A stretch of 64,000 bases of DNA. It comes from Streptomyces diacarni. GTDB taxonomy: Bacteria; Actinomycetota; Actinomycetes; Streptomycetales; Streptomycetaceae. Each line of letters opens with the position of its first letter. Within the stretch, counting starts at the first letter, position 1. Below are positions 34,279 to 42,380 of the stretch, piece by piece. The position numbers and the translations under genes were made by a program. The notes under the pieces are model-generated. The model did no database searches, was not told the origin of the DNA, and saw nothing but the letters and a program-made list of their open reading frames with translations. The stretch spans positions 620,001 to 684,000 of the forward strand of contig NZ_QOIN01000048.1 in assembly GCF_003323715.1 (NCBI RefSeq), read 5' to 3'.

Positions 34279-35891
34279 TGGGATTCGCCCGAACGTGCGG
34301 GGTGGCGCTGGTCGGCGTCGAGGGAGTGCTGGTCGAGGTCCAGGCCGACCTGGAGCCCGGGGTCGCCGCCTTCACTCTCGTGGGCCTTCCGGACAAGAGC
34401 CTGACCGAGAGCCGGGATCGGGTCCGCGCGGCCGTGGTCAACACCGGTGTGCCCTGGCCGCAGAAGAAGCTCACCGTGGGCCTCAGCCCTGCTTCGGTCC
34501 CCAAAGGCGGCAGCGGTTTCGACATCGCGGTCGCGTGTGCCGTTCTCGCGGCGGCAGAACGCGTCGACCCCCGCCAGATCGCCGAGGTCGTGATGATCGG
34601 CGAACTGGGCCTTGACGGCCGCGTACTGCCGGTGCGGGGCGTCCTGCCCGCCGTACTGGCGGCCGCCGACGCGGGGTACCGGCAGGTGGTCGTTCCCGAA
34701 CAGACCGCGGCCGAGGCCTCGCTCGTCCCGGACGTCTCCGTGGTGGGCGTACGCAGCCTCGGCCAGCTCATCGCGGTGCTCAACGACGAGCCGGTGCCCG
34801 AGGAGGAGCGGCCTGATACGGGCCTGCCCGGATCCGTCCACGCCGGTCTCGCCGGGCTCCCCGCCGCAGCGCCGGGGCTGACCGGCCTGCTGGCCGAGGA
34901 GCGCCCTCTCGATTTGGCGGAAGTGACCGGCCAACGGCACGCGCGGCGCGCTTTGGAGATCGCCGCGGCAGGACGCCACCACATCTTCTTCAAGGGCCCC
35001 CCGGGGGCGGGGAAGACCATGCTGGCCGAGCGCCTACCGGGGTTGCTGCCACCGCTCAGCCGCAAGGATGCGCTGGAGGTGACGGCTGTGCACTCGATCG
35101 CGGGGGCGCTGCCGCCAGGCCAACCGCTGGTCGCCCGGCCGCCCTACTGCGCGCCGCATCACTCGGCGACCATGGCGGCGCTGGTCGGCGGTGGCTCCGG
35201 TGTGCCACGTCCCGGCGCGGTCTCGCTCGCCCACCACGGCGTTCTCTTTCTGGACGAGGCCGCGGAGTGCAGCGCCCGGGTCCTGGACGCGATGCGCCAG
35301 CCGCTGGAGTCCGGGCACGTCCTGGTGGCCCGGGCCGCGGGCATGATGCGCATGCCGGCGCGCTTCCTGCTCGCCCTGGCTGCGAACCCATGCCCGTGCG
35401 GACGCCACGGCAGCGTTGGTGGCGCATGTGAGTGCAGGCCGGCTTCGGTGCGCCAGTACCGCGCCAGGCTCTCGGGGCCGCTGCTGGACCGGGTCGATCT
35501 ACGGGTCCTCGTCGAACCGCTCGCCCGCTCGGAGCTGATGGCGGCCGTCGGAGGCGGGGAACCCACCGCAGTGGTGGCCGCCCGCGTACTGGAAGCGCGG
35601 GACCGCGCCGCTGCCAGGTACGCCGGCACGCCGTGGAAGACCAACAGCGACGTGCCAGGTCACGAGTTGCGCACCCGCCACTCCGCCCTGCCGGGAGCGC
35701 TCAACGAGGCGGAGGACGAGTTGGAGCGCGGCATACTCACCGCTCGCGGCCTCGACCGGGTGTTGCGGGTCGCGTGGACGGTCGCCGACCTGGCAGGCCA
35801 CGAGAGGCCGACCCGTGACGATGTCCACTACGCGCTCGGACTGCGCACCGGTGTGCACCGAGGCACCCTCGTCCCGGAGGTGCCCGCATGA
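34278..35891 (+). CDS. comM: YifB/ComM family AAA ATPase (Mg chelatase-like)
   Basis: ComM is a hexameric helicase that promotes branch migration in natural transformation; in Streptomyces its role is not established. The 537-residue product has the Lon-like N-terminal part (about 20-170, GLPDKSLTESRDRVRAA), Walker A GPPGAGKTMLAERL (about 237), Walker B GVLFLDEAAE (about 323), and the Cys cluster ANPCPCGRHG...CEC (about 370-385). The ATG shares one base with the yraN stop, and the stop overlaps dprA in ATGA. The three genes form one coupled unit. Confidence 0.92.
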   Translation: MGFARTCGVALVGVEGVLVEVQADLEPGVAAFTLVGLPDKSLTESRDRVRAAVVNTGVPWPQKKLTVGLSPASVPKGGSGFDIAVACAVLAAAERVDPRQIAEVVMIGELGLDGRVLPVRGVLPAVLAAADAGYRQVVVPEQTAAEASLVPDVSVVGVRSLGQLIAVLNDEPVPEEERPDTGLPGSVHAGLAGLPAAAPGLTGLLAEERPLDLAEVTGQRHARRALEIAAAGRHHIFFKGPPGAGKTMLAERLPGLLPPLSRKDALEVTAVHSIAGALPPGQPLVARPPYCAPHHSATMAALVGGGSGVPRPGAVSLAHHGVLFLDEAAECSARVLDAMRQPLESGHVLVARAAGMMRMPARFLLALAANPCPCGRHGSVGGACECRPASVRQYRARLSGPLLDRVDLRVLVEPLARSELMAAVGGGEPTAVVAARVLEARDRAAARYAGTPWKTNSDVPGHELRTRHSALPGALNEAEDELERGILTARGLDRVLRVAWTVADLAGHERPTRDDVHYALGLRTGVHRGTLVPEVPA

Positions 35892-37438
35892 CCGGCGGCA
35901 CCCGACCGACGACGCCGCCCTCCGGGCCGGGTCCCGACCCGGAGACCGACGCCCGCCACCACCACCCGGGAGCGCACGCCCCCGGGCGGGTACGTACCGC
36001 TTCGACAACGGACCGCTCCCGTTCGCGGTCGCCACGGCCGTCATCCAACAGGCCCTCGGGTCCTGTGAGCCACAGCCACGCGGGCATGGGGCTCGGCGCG
36101 GGCTCCGAGAGCGCGGCTCGCGCAGTCGACGCCCCAGGCTCCAGCCTTTCCCCGGACCAGGACCAGGACCAGGACCAGGACCAGGACCAGGACCAGGACT
36201 CGCGCTCGGACCCGGACCCGGACCCGGTATTGGACTCGAAAGGAGGGAAGCCGGCGAGCTCCCCGCCACGAGGCGCGGCCCTGCCGGTAAGGACCGACAA
36301 GGGACCCTCCGCACGGTCGGAGCGGCTCGCCCGAGCGGCTCTGACCCGTATCGCCGAGCCGGGGGACGAACAGGTGGGGCGGTGGGTCGCGGCCCATGGC
36401 GCCTGTGCGGTCGTCGAAGCGGTGTGCGGATCCGGGGCGCCGCTCGACGGGGCCGGCGTACAGCGCTGGGCAGGGCTGCGGCTGCGCGCCGCCGATGTCC
36501 GCCCCGACATCGACCTCGACGCCATCGAACGGCTGGGTGGCCGGTTCATCTGCCCCGGTGACCCGGAGTGGCCGAGCCAGCTGGACGACCTGGGCCCTGC
36601 GCGACCGCTCGGGCTGTGGATCAACGGAGTTCCGTCACTGCGTGTGTGGGCGCTGCGTTCGGTCGCGGTCGTCGGCGCCCGCGCCTGCACCGAATACGGG
36701 GCGCACTGTGCCGCCGTGCTCGCGGCCGGCCTGGCCGAGCGGGGCTGGACGGTCGTCTCCGGTGCCGCCTACGGCATCGACGCGGCCGCGCACCGCGGTG
36801 CCCTCGCCCTTCACGGGCCGACTGCCGGCGTCCTGGCCTGCGGGGCGGACGTCGCCTACCCGCCGGGGAACCAGGAGTTGATCCGGGCATTGGGGGAGCG
36901 CGGCCTGCTCGTGGCCGAACTCCCGCCGGGCGCTCACCCGACCCGCAGCAGGTTCGTCCTCCGCAACCGTGTGATCGCTGCCCTCACCAGGGGCACGGTC
37001 GTGGTCGAGGCCGCGGTGCGCAGTGGCGCGCTGGTCACGGCGCGTCGCGCGATCAGGCTGGGACGCCACGTGATGGGTATGCCGGGCCCGGTCACCTCCG
37101 GACTCTCACAGGGCGTGCACGAACTCCTGCGCGGTGAGGCCACGGTGGTCACCGACGCCGCCGAAGTGATCGAGCTCGTCGGCGCGATGGGAGAGCTCGC
37201 CCCGCAGCGCCGGGGAGCTGCCGTACCGCGTGACACCCTCAGCCGCAGCGCGTCGCGCGTATTGGAAGCGGTTCCGGGGCGGGGCGCGAGCGACCTCGCT
37301 GGGATCGCCTGCTCCGCGGGGGTGCCCGCCCAAGTCGTTCTCGCCCGGCTTCATGAGCTGCGGGCTCTCGGATTCGTCGAACGAGACGGTGACCACTGGA
37401 AGTTGGTCCGCCACCGCCAGGGGCACACCATCGAGTGA
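35888..37438 (+). CDS. dprA: DNA-processing protein DprA with repeat-rich N-terminal extension
   Basis: DprA loads RecA on incoming single-stranded DNA. The Rossmann-like core (about 205-420) has VAVVGARACTEYG (about 258), VVSGAAYGIDAAAHRGAL (about 288), GADVAYPPGNQELI and FVLRNRVIAALTRGTVVVEAA. A C-terminal winged-helix part ends near residue 510. The first 140 residues are unusual: low complexity, with seven Asp-Gln pairs from a hexanucleotide repeat and then Asp-Pro pairs. ATG 35888 overlaps the comM stop. Length 516 is well above the usual 360-400. Later in-frame starts without the extension are possible, but none has a clear binding site. Confidence 0.88.
   Translation: MTGGTRPTTPPSGPGPDPETDARHHHPGAHAPGRVRTASTTDRSRSRSPRPSSNRPSGPVSHSHAGMGLGAGSESAARAVDAPGSSLSPDQDQDQDQDQDQDQDSRSDPDPDPVLDSKGGKPASSPPRGAALPVRTDKGPSARSERLARAALTRIAEPGDEQVGRWVAAHGACAVVEAVCGSGAPLDGAGVQRWAGLRLRAADVRPDIDLDAIERLGGRFICPGDPEWPSQLDDLGPARPLGLWINGVPSLRVWALRSVAVVGARACTEYGAHCAAVLAAGLAERGWTVVSGAAYGIDAAAHRGALALHGPTAGVLACGADVAYPPGNQELIRALGERGLLVAELPPGAHPTRSRFVLRNRVIAALTRGTVVVEAAVRSGALVTARRAIRLGRHVMGMPGPVTSGLSQGVHELLRGEATVVTDAAEVIELVGAMGELAPQRRGAAVPRDTLSRSASRVLEAVPGRGASDLAGIACSAGVPAQVVLARLHELRALGFVERDGDHWKLVRHRQGHTIE
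36155..36196 (+). repeat. Hexanucleotide repeat (GACCAG)7 in dprA
   Basis: Seven exact copies of GACCAG encode Asp-Gln pairs. A shorter GGACCC run encoding Asp-Pro follows at about 36208-36226. Unit changes keep the frame. Confidence 0.9.
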
Positions 37439-37737
37439 TGAGGCGGTCCTTGACCTGGGGCTATCGGGTGAAAAGCTGAGCCGTGCGCCCTCGCCGGGGC
37501 GGCACGGGCCACGCGAGGCTCCGCACCCTGGCCCGTGCCCGGTCACCCGCACCGCACCCGCCGTACGGCCCCGCCGAGACGTCGCGGCAACGAGCACGCC
37601 AGCACGGAGGAGGAAGAACGATACGTCGCACGTTGCGATGCCGCGGTCACGTTACGCTCACACCGTCTCTCCGCGAGACGCACGTGTCCGCGCATCAACA
37701 GACCACCACTACCCAGCAGAACGGCTCAAGGCGACGT
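37439..37737 (+). promoter_or_regulatory. whiG upstream region
   Basis: No gene is seen in these 299 bases. TTGACC (37451-37456) could be a -35 box but no good -10 follows. TCGCA (37626-37630) and TGCGA (37634-37638) form a tight inverted repeat about 100 bases before the whiG start, in the least GC-rich part of the gap. AAGGCGA at 37728-37734 is the whiG ribosome-binding site. Confidence 0.35.
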
Positions 37738-38592
37738 ATGCCTCAGCACATCTCCGGGCCCGACCGCACAGCCGCAGCGGCTTCCGCCGTCACGCGCGCC
37801 GTGGTCGACGACAACGCGCCCAGGACTGCGCCCAGCTCGCTGGATGAACTCTGGCGGTCCTACAAGGCCACGGCCGACAGCAGGCTGCGCGAACAGCTGA
37901 TCCTGCACTATTCGCCGCTGGTCAAGTACGTCGCGGGCCGAGTCAGTGTGGGGCTTCCCGCCAACGTGGAGCAGGCCGACTTCGTCTCCTCCGGAGTCTT
38001 CGGACTCATCGACGCCATCGAGAAGTTCGACCCCTCCCGCTCCATCAAGTTCGAGACCTACGCCATCACCCGCATCCGCGGAGCGATGATCGACGAGCTG
38101 CGGGCGCTCGACTGGATCCCCCGCTCGGTGCGGCAGAAGGCCCGTGCGGTCGAGCGTGCGTACGCCACTCTCGAAGCCAGGCTCCGGCGCAGTCCCTCGG
38201 AAGCCGAGGTGGCCGGCGAGATGGGCATCGAGACGGAAGAACTGCACGGCGTCTTCAGCCAGTTGTCACTCGCCAACGTCGTCGCCCTCGAAGAGCTTCT
38301 GCACGTCGGCGGTGACGGGGGCGACCGGCTGAGTCTCGTGGACACGCTCGAGGACACCGCCGCGGACAACCCGGTGGAGGTCGCGGAGGACCGCGAACTG
38401 CGCCGCTTGCTCGCCAGAGCCATCAACACCCTGCCGGACCGTGAGAAGACCGTGGTCACTCTCTACTACTACGAGGGGCTCACCCTCGCCGAGATCGGCC
38501 AGGTGCTCGGAGTCACCGAGAGCAGGGTCAGCCAGATCCACACCAAATCGGTTCTGCAGCTCCGCGCCAAGCTCGCCGACGCCGGGCGCTGA
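37738..38592 (+). CDS. whiG: RNA polymerase sigma factor WhiG
   Basis: WhiG is the FliA-class sigma factor that commits aerial hyphae to sporulation, acting with the anti-sigma factor RsiG and c-di-GMP. The 284-residue product has the conserved SSLDELWRSYKATAD (about 33-47), region 2 LILHYSPLVKYVAGRVSVGLP and IKFETYAITRIRGAMIDELRALDWIPRSVR (about 100-130), region 3 and the region 4 helix-turn-helix LAEIGQVLGVTESRVSQIHT (about 250-269). The frame extends upstream; ATG 37738 gives the known N-terminus MPQH. Only residues 10-30 differ from family memory. Confidence 0.96.
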   Translation: MPQHISGPDRTAAAASAVTRAVVDDNAPRTAPSSLDELWRSYKATADSRLREQLILHYSPLVKYVAGRVSVGLPANVEQADFVSSGVFGLIDAIEKFDPSRSIKFETYAITRIRGAMIDELRALDWIPRSVRQKARAVERAYATLEARLRRSPSEAEVAGEMGIETEELHGVFSQLSLANVVALEELLHVGGDGGDRLSLVDTLEDTAADNPVEVAEDRELRRLLARAINTLPDREKTVVTLYYYEGLTLAEIGQVLGVTESRVSQIHTKSVLQLRAKLADAGR

Positions 38593-38838
38593 CGGAGGCG
38601 GCCTGCCACCGTCCGCTGCCGGACCGCGACCCCGTCGGGCCGTGGCCCCGCTGGACCTGTGGCCCCACCGGACCCGTGGCCCCGCTGGGGCCCCTCGGAC
38701 CGCGGCCCCTCCGGGCCCGGAAAGGACGGCATTCGGTAAGGGTGGGCCATCGGAAAGATGTGGCGGTCGGGAAGGCTCGGCAGGATCGATTCGCCAGGAC
38801 TCGTGTGAACCGTGGGCGTGGGTCCGTAAGCTGGAGAC

Positions 38839-39420
38839 GTGCCCAGGATTCGAGCGGCCTCCGTGGCCGAGCATCGGAACATGCAGCGTGCGGCCCTGTT
38901 GGACGCCGCCCGGTCGCTGCTGTCCGAGGGCGGGACCGAAGCGTTGACCTTTCCCGCCCTCGCCCAGCACACCGGCCTCGCACGCTCCTCCGTGTACGAG
39001 TACTTCCGCTCCCGCGCCGCTGTCGTGGAAGAGCTGTGCGCCGTCGACTTCCCGGTGTGGGCGGCCGAGGTGGAGTCGGCGATGCGGGCCGCGGAGACCC
39101 CGGAAGGCAAGGTCGAGGCCTACGTTCGCCGGCAGCTCGCGCTCGTCGGGGACCGCCGCCACCGCGCCGTCGTCGCCATCTCCGCGGGCGAGCTGGACGT
39201 GGGAGCCCGCGAACGGATCAGGGCCGCGCACGGTGGCCTGATCTCCATGGTCGTCGAAGCGCTGGGCGATCTCGGTCACGAGCAGCCCCGCCTCGCCGCG
39301 ATGCTCCTCCAGTCAGTCGTGGACGCAGGGGTACGCCGCATCGAGCTGGGAGCCGCCGAAGCACCCGAGCAGATCGCCGAAGCCGCCGTCTCCATGGCGC
39401 TGAACGGCGTGCGAGGCTGA
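38839..39420 (+). CDS. TetR-family transcriptional regulator
   Basis: The 193-residue product has the TetR N-terminal helix-turn-helix (about 14-60), RAALLDAARSLLSEGGTEALTF then LARSSVYEYFRSRAAVVEELC. The ligand domain gives no hint of inducer. GTG 38839 has GGAG three bases before it, which is close; the N-terminus MPRIRAASVAEHR fits the family. It lies 246 bases after whiG on the same strand and converges on the M23 gene, whose open frame overlaps its last 200 bases in antisense. Confidence 0.88.
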   Translation: MPRIRAASVAEHRNMQRAALLDAARSLLSEGGTEALTFPALAQHTGLARSSVYEYFRSRAAVVEELCAVDFPVWAAEVESAMRAAETPEGKVEAYVRRQLALVGDRRHRAVVAISAGELDVGARERIRAAHGGLISMVVEALGDLGHEQPRLAAMLLQSVVDAGVRRIELGAAEAPEQIAEAAVSMALNGVRG

Positions 39421-40660
39421 CCCGGCTTTCCAGGCTGCCCTGGCTGTCGAGACCGTCGCGTCTGTCGTGCCGGTCGAGGCCGACGAGGCGGCGCGCCTGT
39501 CGATGGCGTCGGCGTGGTGACCCTCGCCGCCTCGGTGAGAGCCGGCGTTGGTGCCCGGTCGTCTGGGACCCGCGCGGGGCCGGTCGGGGCTCGCGACTGG
39601 TCGGCACTCTCCGACTCGTGCCGCGCCTGGGCGACGGCCGGAGCACGCGGGCCGACGGGTGCGGTTCCGATGCGTGCGCGTCGGGGTCCGCCGGGGAGTA
39701 CGGTTTCGCGCCGTCGCGGGCGTTCCGCGCGCCCCGCTGCCCGGTCCGGCTCCGCAGCTGTCGGTGGGCCCACAGCGCGCAGATCGTCAGCGCGGCTGTC
39801 GCGCTCCAGGCGGCGAGGTCTCCCGCGCCGCTGGGGGCGGCTGGAGACGCGGCTCTGTGCGCTGCGGCGATGCCCTTGCCCGACTTCCGTTCCTGACCTG
39901 CCGCCGCTTCGGGGACCGGTACTCCGAAGATCGGGAGCAGCCGGGATCGGCCGCCCAGCAGGGACGCGGGCAGCAGGGAGAGCGGATCGAGGTAGCGGTC
40001 GCCGCGCAGGAGCCCCCAGTGCAGACAGGTACGGGGACAGTGCTGCCCCCGTACGACCGTCCCGACCTTCTCGCCGGCCTCCACCCGGTCGCCCTTGTGA
40101 ACGGAGGGCCGTACGGACTGGTAGGTCGTCCGCAGTGGTGGCCGGCCCGTTCCGGACAGCTCGATCGAGACGACTCCGCGTCCAGCGACCTTCCCTGCGA
40201 AGGAGACCTTTCCCGCAGCCACCGCCCGCACCGGTTGGCCCGGGCGGGCCGCGAGATCCACCCCCCGGTGGCCGGGAGCCCACCGTTGGGGCGGCGGGTC
40301 CCAGCCGCGGTCCACGCGTGGCCGCCGGGCGCCGTCCACCCCGTCGACCGGCCAGTTCCGGCCGACGGGACGGTCGACGGCCCGGGGGCCGGCCCGGTGC
40401 GCGGTGGCCGGACCGTCTGGGGGCTTCGAGCGGACTCTCGCACCCGCGGGCGTGGGGTGGACATCGGGTGCGGGAGGCTTGGGGGACCACGGCGTACGGA
40501 CCGGGGCAGCGACGTGGCCAACCGCCGGCCACGCCCCCAGCCACACCAGCGTCAGTGCGCCGAGGACGGCCGCGGACCGCAGCGGTCCGCGGCGTGGCGG
40601 GCCGAATCGGGAGCACGCCCTCAGCGCGGCAAGGCAGGCGAGGACGGCCCGGACGATCAT
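39218..40660 (-). CDS. M23-family peptidase (LytM-like), with doubtful C-terminal tail
   Basis: M23 proteins cut or regulate cutting of peptidoglycan. From ATG 40660 the product has a signal-like hydrophobic segment (about 30-50), a Pro-rich linker and the M23 domain (about 125-230): GHRGVDLAARPGQPVRAVAAGKVSFAG with the zinc His and Asp, then CPRTCLHWGLLRGDRYLDPL with the later His. The His of the usual HxH is replaced by Cys, so activity is uncertain. A membrane helix (about 285-300) follows. Past about residue 310 the frame turns Arg-rich and runs antisense through the end of the TetR gene. ATG 40792 in the same frame was rejected because the added codons have poor GC at third positions. 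Confidence 0.72.
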   Translation of the reverse strand: MIVRAVLACLAALRACSRFGPPRRGPLRSAAVLGALTLVWLGAWPAVGHVAAPVRTPWSPKPPAPDVHPTPAGARVRSKPPDGPATAHRAGPRAVDRPVGRNWPVDGVDGARRPRVDRGWDPPPQRWAPGHRGVDLAARPGQPVRAVAAGKVSFAGKVAGRGVVSIELSGTGRPPLRTTYQSVRPSVHKGDRVEAGEKVGTVVRGQHCPRTCLHWGLLRGDRYLDPLSLLPASLLGGRSRLLPIFGVPVPEAAAGQERKSGKGIAAAHRAASPAAPSGAGDLAAWSATAALTICALWAHRQLRSRTGQRGARNARDGAKPYSPADPDAHASEPHPSARVLRPSPRRGTSRRVPTSREPRPAPRGSQTTGHQRRLSPRRRGSPRRRHRQARRLVGLDRHDRRDGLDSQGSLESRVSLARRSAPWRRRLRRSARVLRRLPARCGVPLRPRLTGGASRRGGAARDRDRPALRRPWRSGHRARP

Positions 40661-41282
40661 CGGAGCAGCCCGCACCTCTCCGCTCGGCAGTCCCGCAGGT
40701 CGCTCACGCTGCGCAGGTCGCTCACGCCGCGCAGACCGCTCAGGCCGCGTGCTGGTGCGTGCCCCCTCGGCCGGGGGCCTGTGCCGTGTCATGCGGAAAC
40801 CGTCGCGCGGATCGTCGACCCTCGGGGATCATGGCCTGGATCTGTGGACAACCGGCAGGTTGTGGACAACTCCGTCACTCGTGTGAGCGGATGGGGTGGT
40901 GAGAGCGCGGATCCGTGTGAGCGGGTGGGGCCGTCGCGAGCGGCCGTTTCCGTGTTTCTCGGCCGGCACGGGTCTCGGCCGGCACGGGCGTCAACGGCCG
41001 GCCCGCTGACCTCTCAACACCTGTCCCCGCATCTGTCCCTTCCGTCCCCGCGCCCTCTTGGCCCCCGCCCGGCGCGGCCCACCTCCGCGGTCCCGTACAC
41101 TGCTGGTGCGGCCCGGGTGACCGGGCTGACTTCGCACGCCCCGCCATCCTCACCCGGTGGCCGCGCATCTCGGTCCCAGGAGCGGTCGTCACTCGGCCCC
41201 CCAGGGCGGCGCGCAGGGGCGTCAGGCAAGCGGAGGCGTCCGCCTCCGCTGACGACAACCGAGTAACCCAAGGAGAACGGCC
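40661..41282 (+). promoter_or_regulatory. Divergent region between the M23 gene and rpsB
   Basis: No gene is seen in these 622 bases. Short drifting repeats GCTCACGC(C/T)GCGCAG lie at 40700-40740 and GTGAGCGG(A/G)TGGGG at 40880-40930. Two perfect DnaA boxes lie at 40843-40869. TACACT at 41096-41101 could be the -10 box of the rpsB promoter; I cannot place a -35. AAGGAG at 41270-41275 is the rpsB binding site. Confidence 0.45.
40843..40880 (-). promoter_or_regulatory. Two DnaA boxes; 21-bp motif, copy 2
   Basis: TGTGGACAA, the complement of the DnaA box TTGTCCACA, occurs at 40843-40851 and 40861-40869, 18 bases apart. The second lies in a 21-base stretch (40860-40880) that is the exact reverse complement of 33169-33189. 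Confidence 0.7.
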
Positions 41283-42224
41283 ATGGCCGTCGTCACGATG
41301 CGGGAGCTGCTGGAGAGCGGCGTCCACTTCGGGCACCAGACCCGCCGCTGGAACCCGAAGATGAAGCGCTTCATCTTCACCGAGCGCAACGGCATCTACA
41401 TCATCGACCTGCTCCAGTCGCTGTCGTACATCGACCGCGCCTACGAGTTCGTCAAGGAGACCGTCGCGCACGGCGGCTCCATCATGTTCGTCGGCACCAA
41501 GAAGCAGGCCCAGGAGGCCATCGCCGAGCAGGCCACCCGCGTGGGCATGCCCTACGTGAACCAGCGCTGGCTCGGCGGCATGCTGACCAACTTCTCGACC
41601 GTCTACAAGCGGCTGCAGCGCCTCAAGGAGCTGGAGCAGATCGACTTCGAGGACGTGGCCGCCTCCGGCCTCACCAAGAAGGAGCTTCTGGTCCTCTCCC
41701 GCGAGAAGGCGAAGCTGGAGAAGACCCTCGGCGGCATCCGCGAGATGCAGAAGGTCCCCAGCGCCGTCTGGATCGTGGACACCAAGAAGGAGCACATCGC
41801 CGTCGGTGAGGCGCGCAAGCTCAACATCCCGGTGGTCGCGATCCTCGACACCAACTGTGACCCGGACGAGGTCGACTACAAGATCCCGGGCAACGACGAC
41901 GCGATCCGCTCCGTCACCCTGCTGACCCGTGTGATCGCCGACGCGGTCGCCGAGGGCCTCATCGCCCGTTCGTCCGGCGGTTCCGCCGAGGGCAAGGGCG
42001 AGAAGGCCGCCGGTGAGCCGCTCGCCGAGTGGGAGCGCGACCTCCTGGAGGGCGAGAAGGCCGCCGAGAAGCCGGCCGCCGAGGCCGGGGCCGAGGCACA
42101 GCCCGCCGCCGAGGCCGAGAAGCCCGCCGAGGAGCAGCCGGCCGCCGCCGAGGCACAGCCCGCCGCCGAGGCCGAGCAGGCCGCCGAGGGCGAGCAGCCG
42201 GCGGGCGCTGCCGAGCAGGGCTGA
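41283..42224 (+). CDS. rpsB: 30S ribosomal protein S2
   Basis: The product starts MAVVTMRELLESGVHFGHQTRRWNPKM, the S2 signature, and contains FVGTKKQAQEAI, NQRWLGGMLTNF and VAILDTNCDPDEVDYKIPGNDDAIRS. The core takes about 255 residues. The last 58 are a Glu/Ala/Pro repeat tail (AEAQPAAEAEKP-like units), longer than in most bacteria but of a kind seen in Streptomyces. It leads the rpsB-tsf-pyrH-frr-cdsA series. Confidence 0.97.
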   Translation: MAVVTMRELLESGVHFGHQTRRWNPKMKRFIFTERNGIYIIDLLQSLSYIDRAYEFVKETVAHGGSIMFVGTKKQAQEAIAEQATRVGMPYVNQRWLGGMLTNFSTVYKRLQRLKELEQIDFEDVAASGLTKKELLVLSREKAKLEKTLGGIREMQKVPSAVWIVDTKKEHIAVGEARKLNIPVVAILDTNCDPDEVDYKIPGNDDAIRSVTLLTRVIADAVAEGLIARSSGGSAEGKGEKAAGEPLAEWERDLLEGEKAAEKPAAEAGAEAQPAAEAEKPAEEQPAAAEAQPAAEAEQAAEGEQPAGAAEQG

Positions 42225-42270
42225 CCGACCGGTCCACGTGAACCGCGTGGGCCCTCGGGGTTCGTGGTGA

Positions 42271-42299
42271 GACGGCGGGGGCCGGGCGCCCCCGCCGTC
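42271..42299 (+). terminator. Hairpin between rpsB and tsf
   Basis: A perfect 12-bp GC stem, GACGGCGGGGGC (42271-42282) with GCCCCCGCCGTC (42288-42299), closes a five-base loop 46 bases after rpsB. There is no T-run. It may partly terminate or protect the rpsB transcript. Confidence 0.75.
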
Positions 42300-42380
42300 C
42301 AGCCGTGACCTGGGCCGCGTTCACGTGATCACATCCATCCTCATCGACTTTTCGACTTTCCGGGAAGAGATTCACAGACC

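Noticed and set aside
37620..37680. BldD-type operator before whiG
   Set aside because: Only one half-site (GNGTNA) fits; the other half of the palindrome is absent.
40670..40792. Upstream extension of the M23 peptidase to ATG 40792
   Set aside because: The added codons have unusually low GC at third positions and are Arg/Glu repeats, unlike coding DNA here.
40843..40869. Replication origin at the DnaA boxes
   Set aside because: Only two boxes occur there, with no dnaA or dnaN nearby and no AT-rich unwinding element; a regulatory or titration site is more likely.
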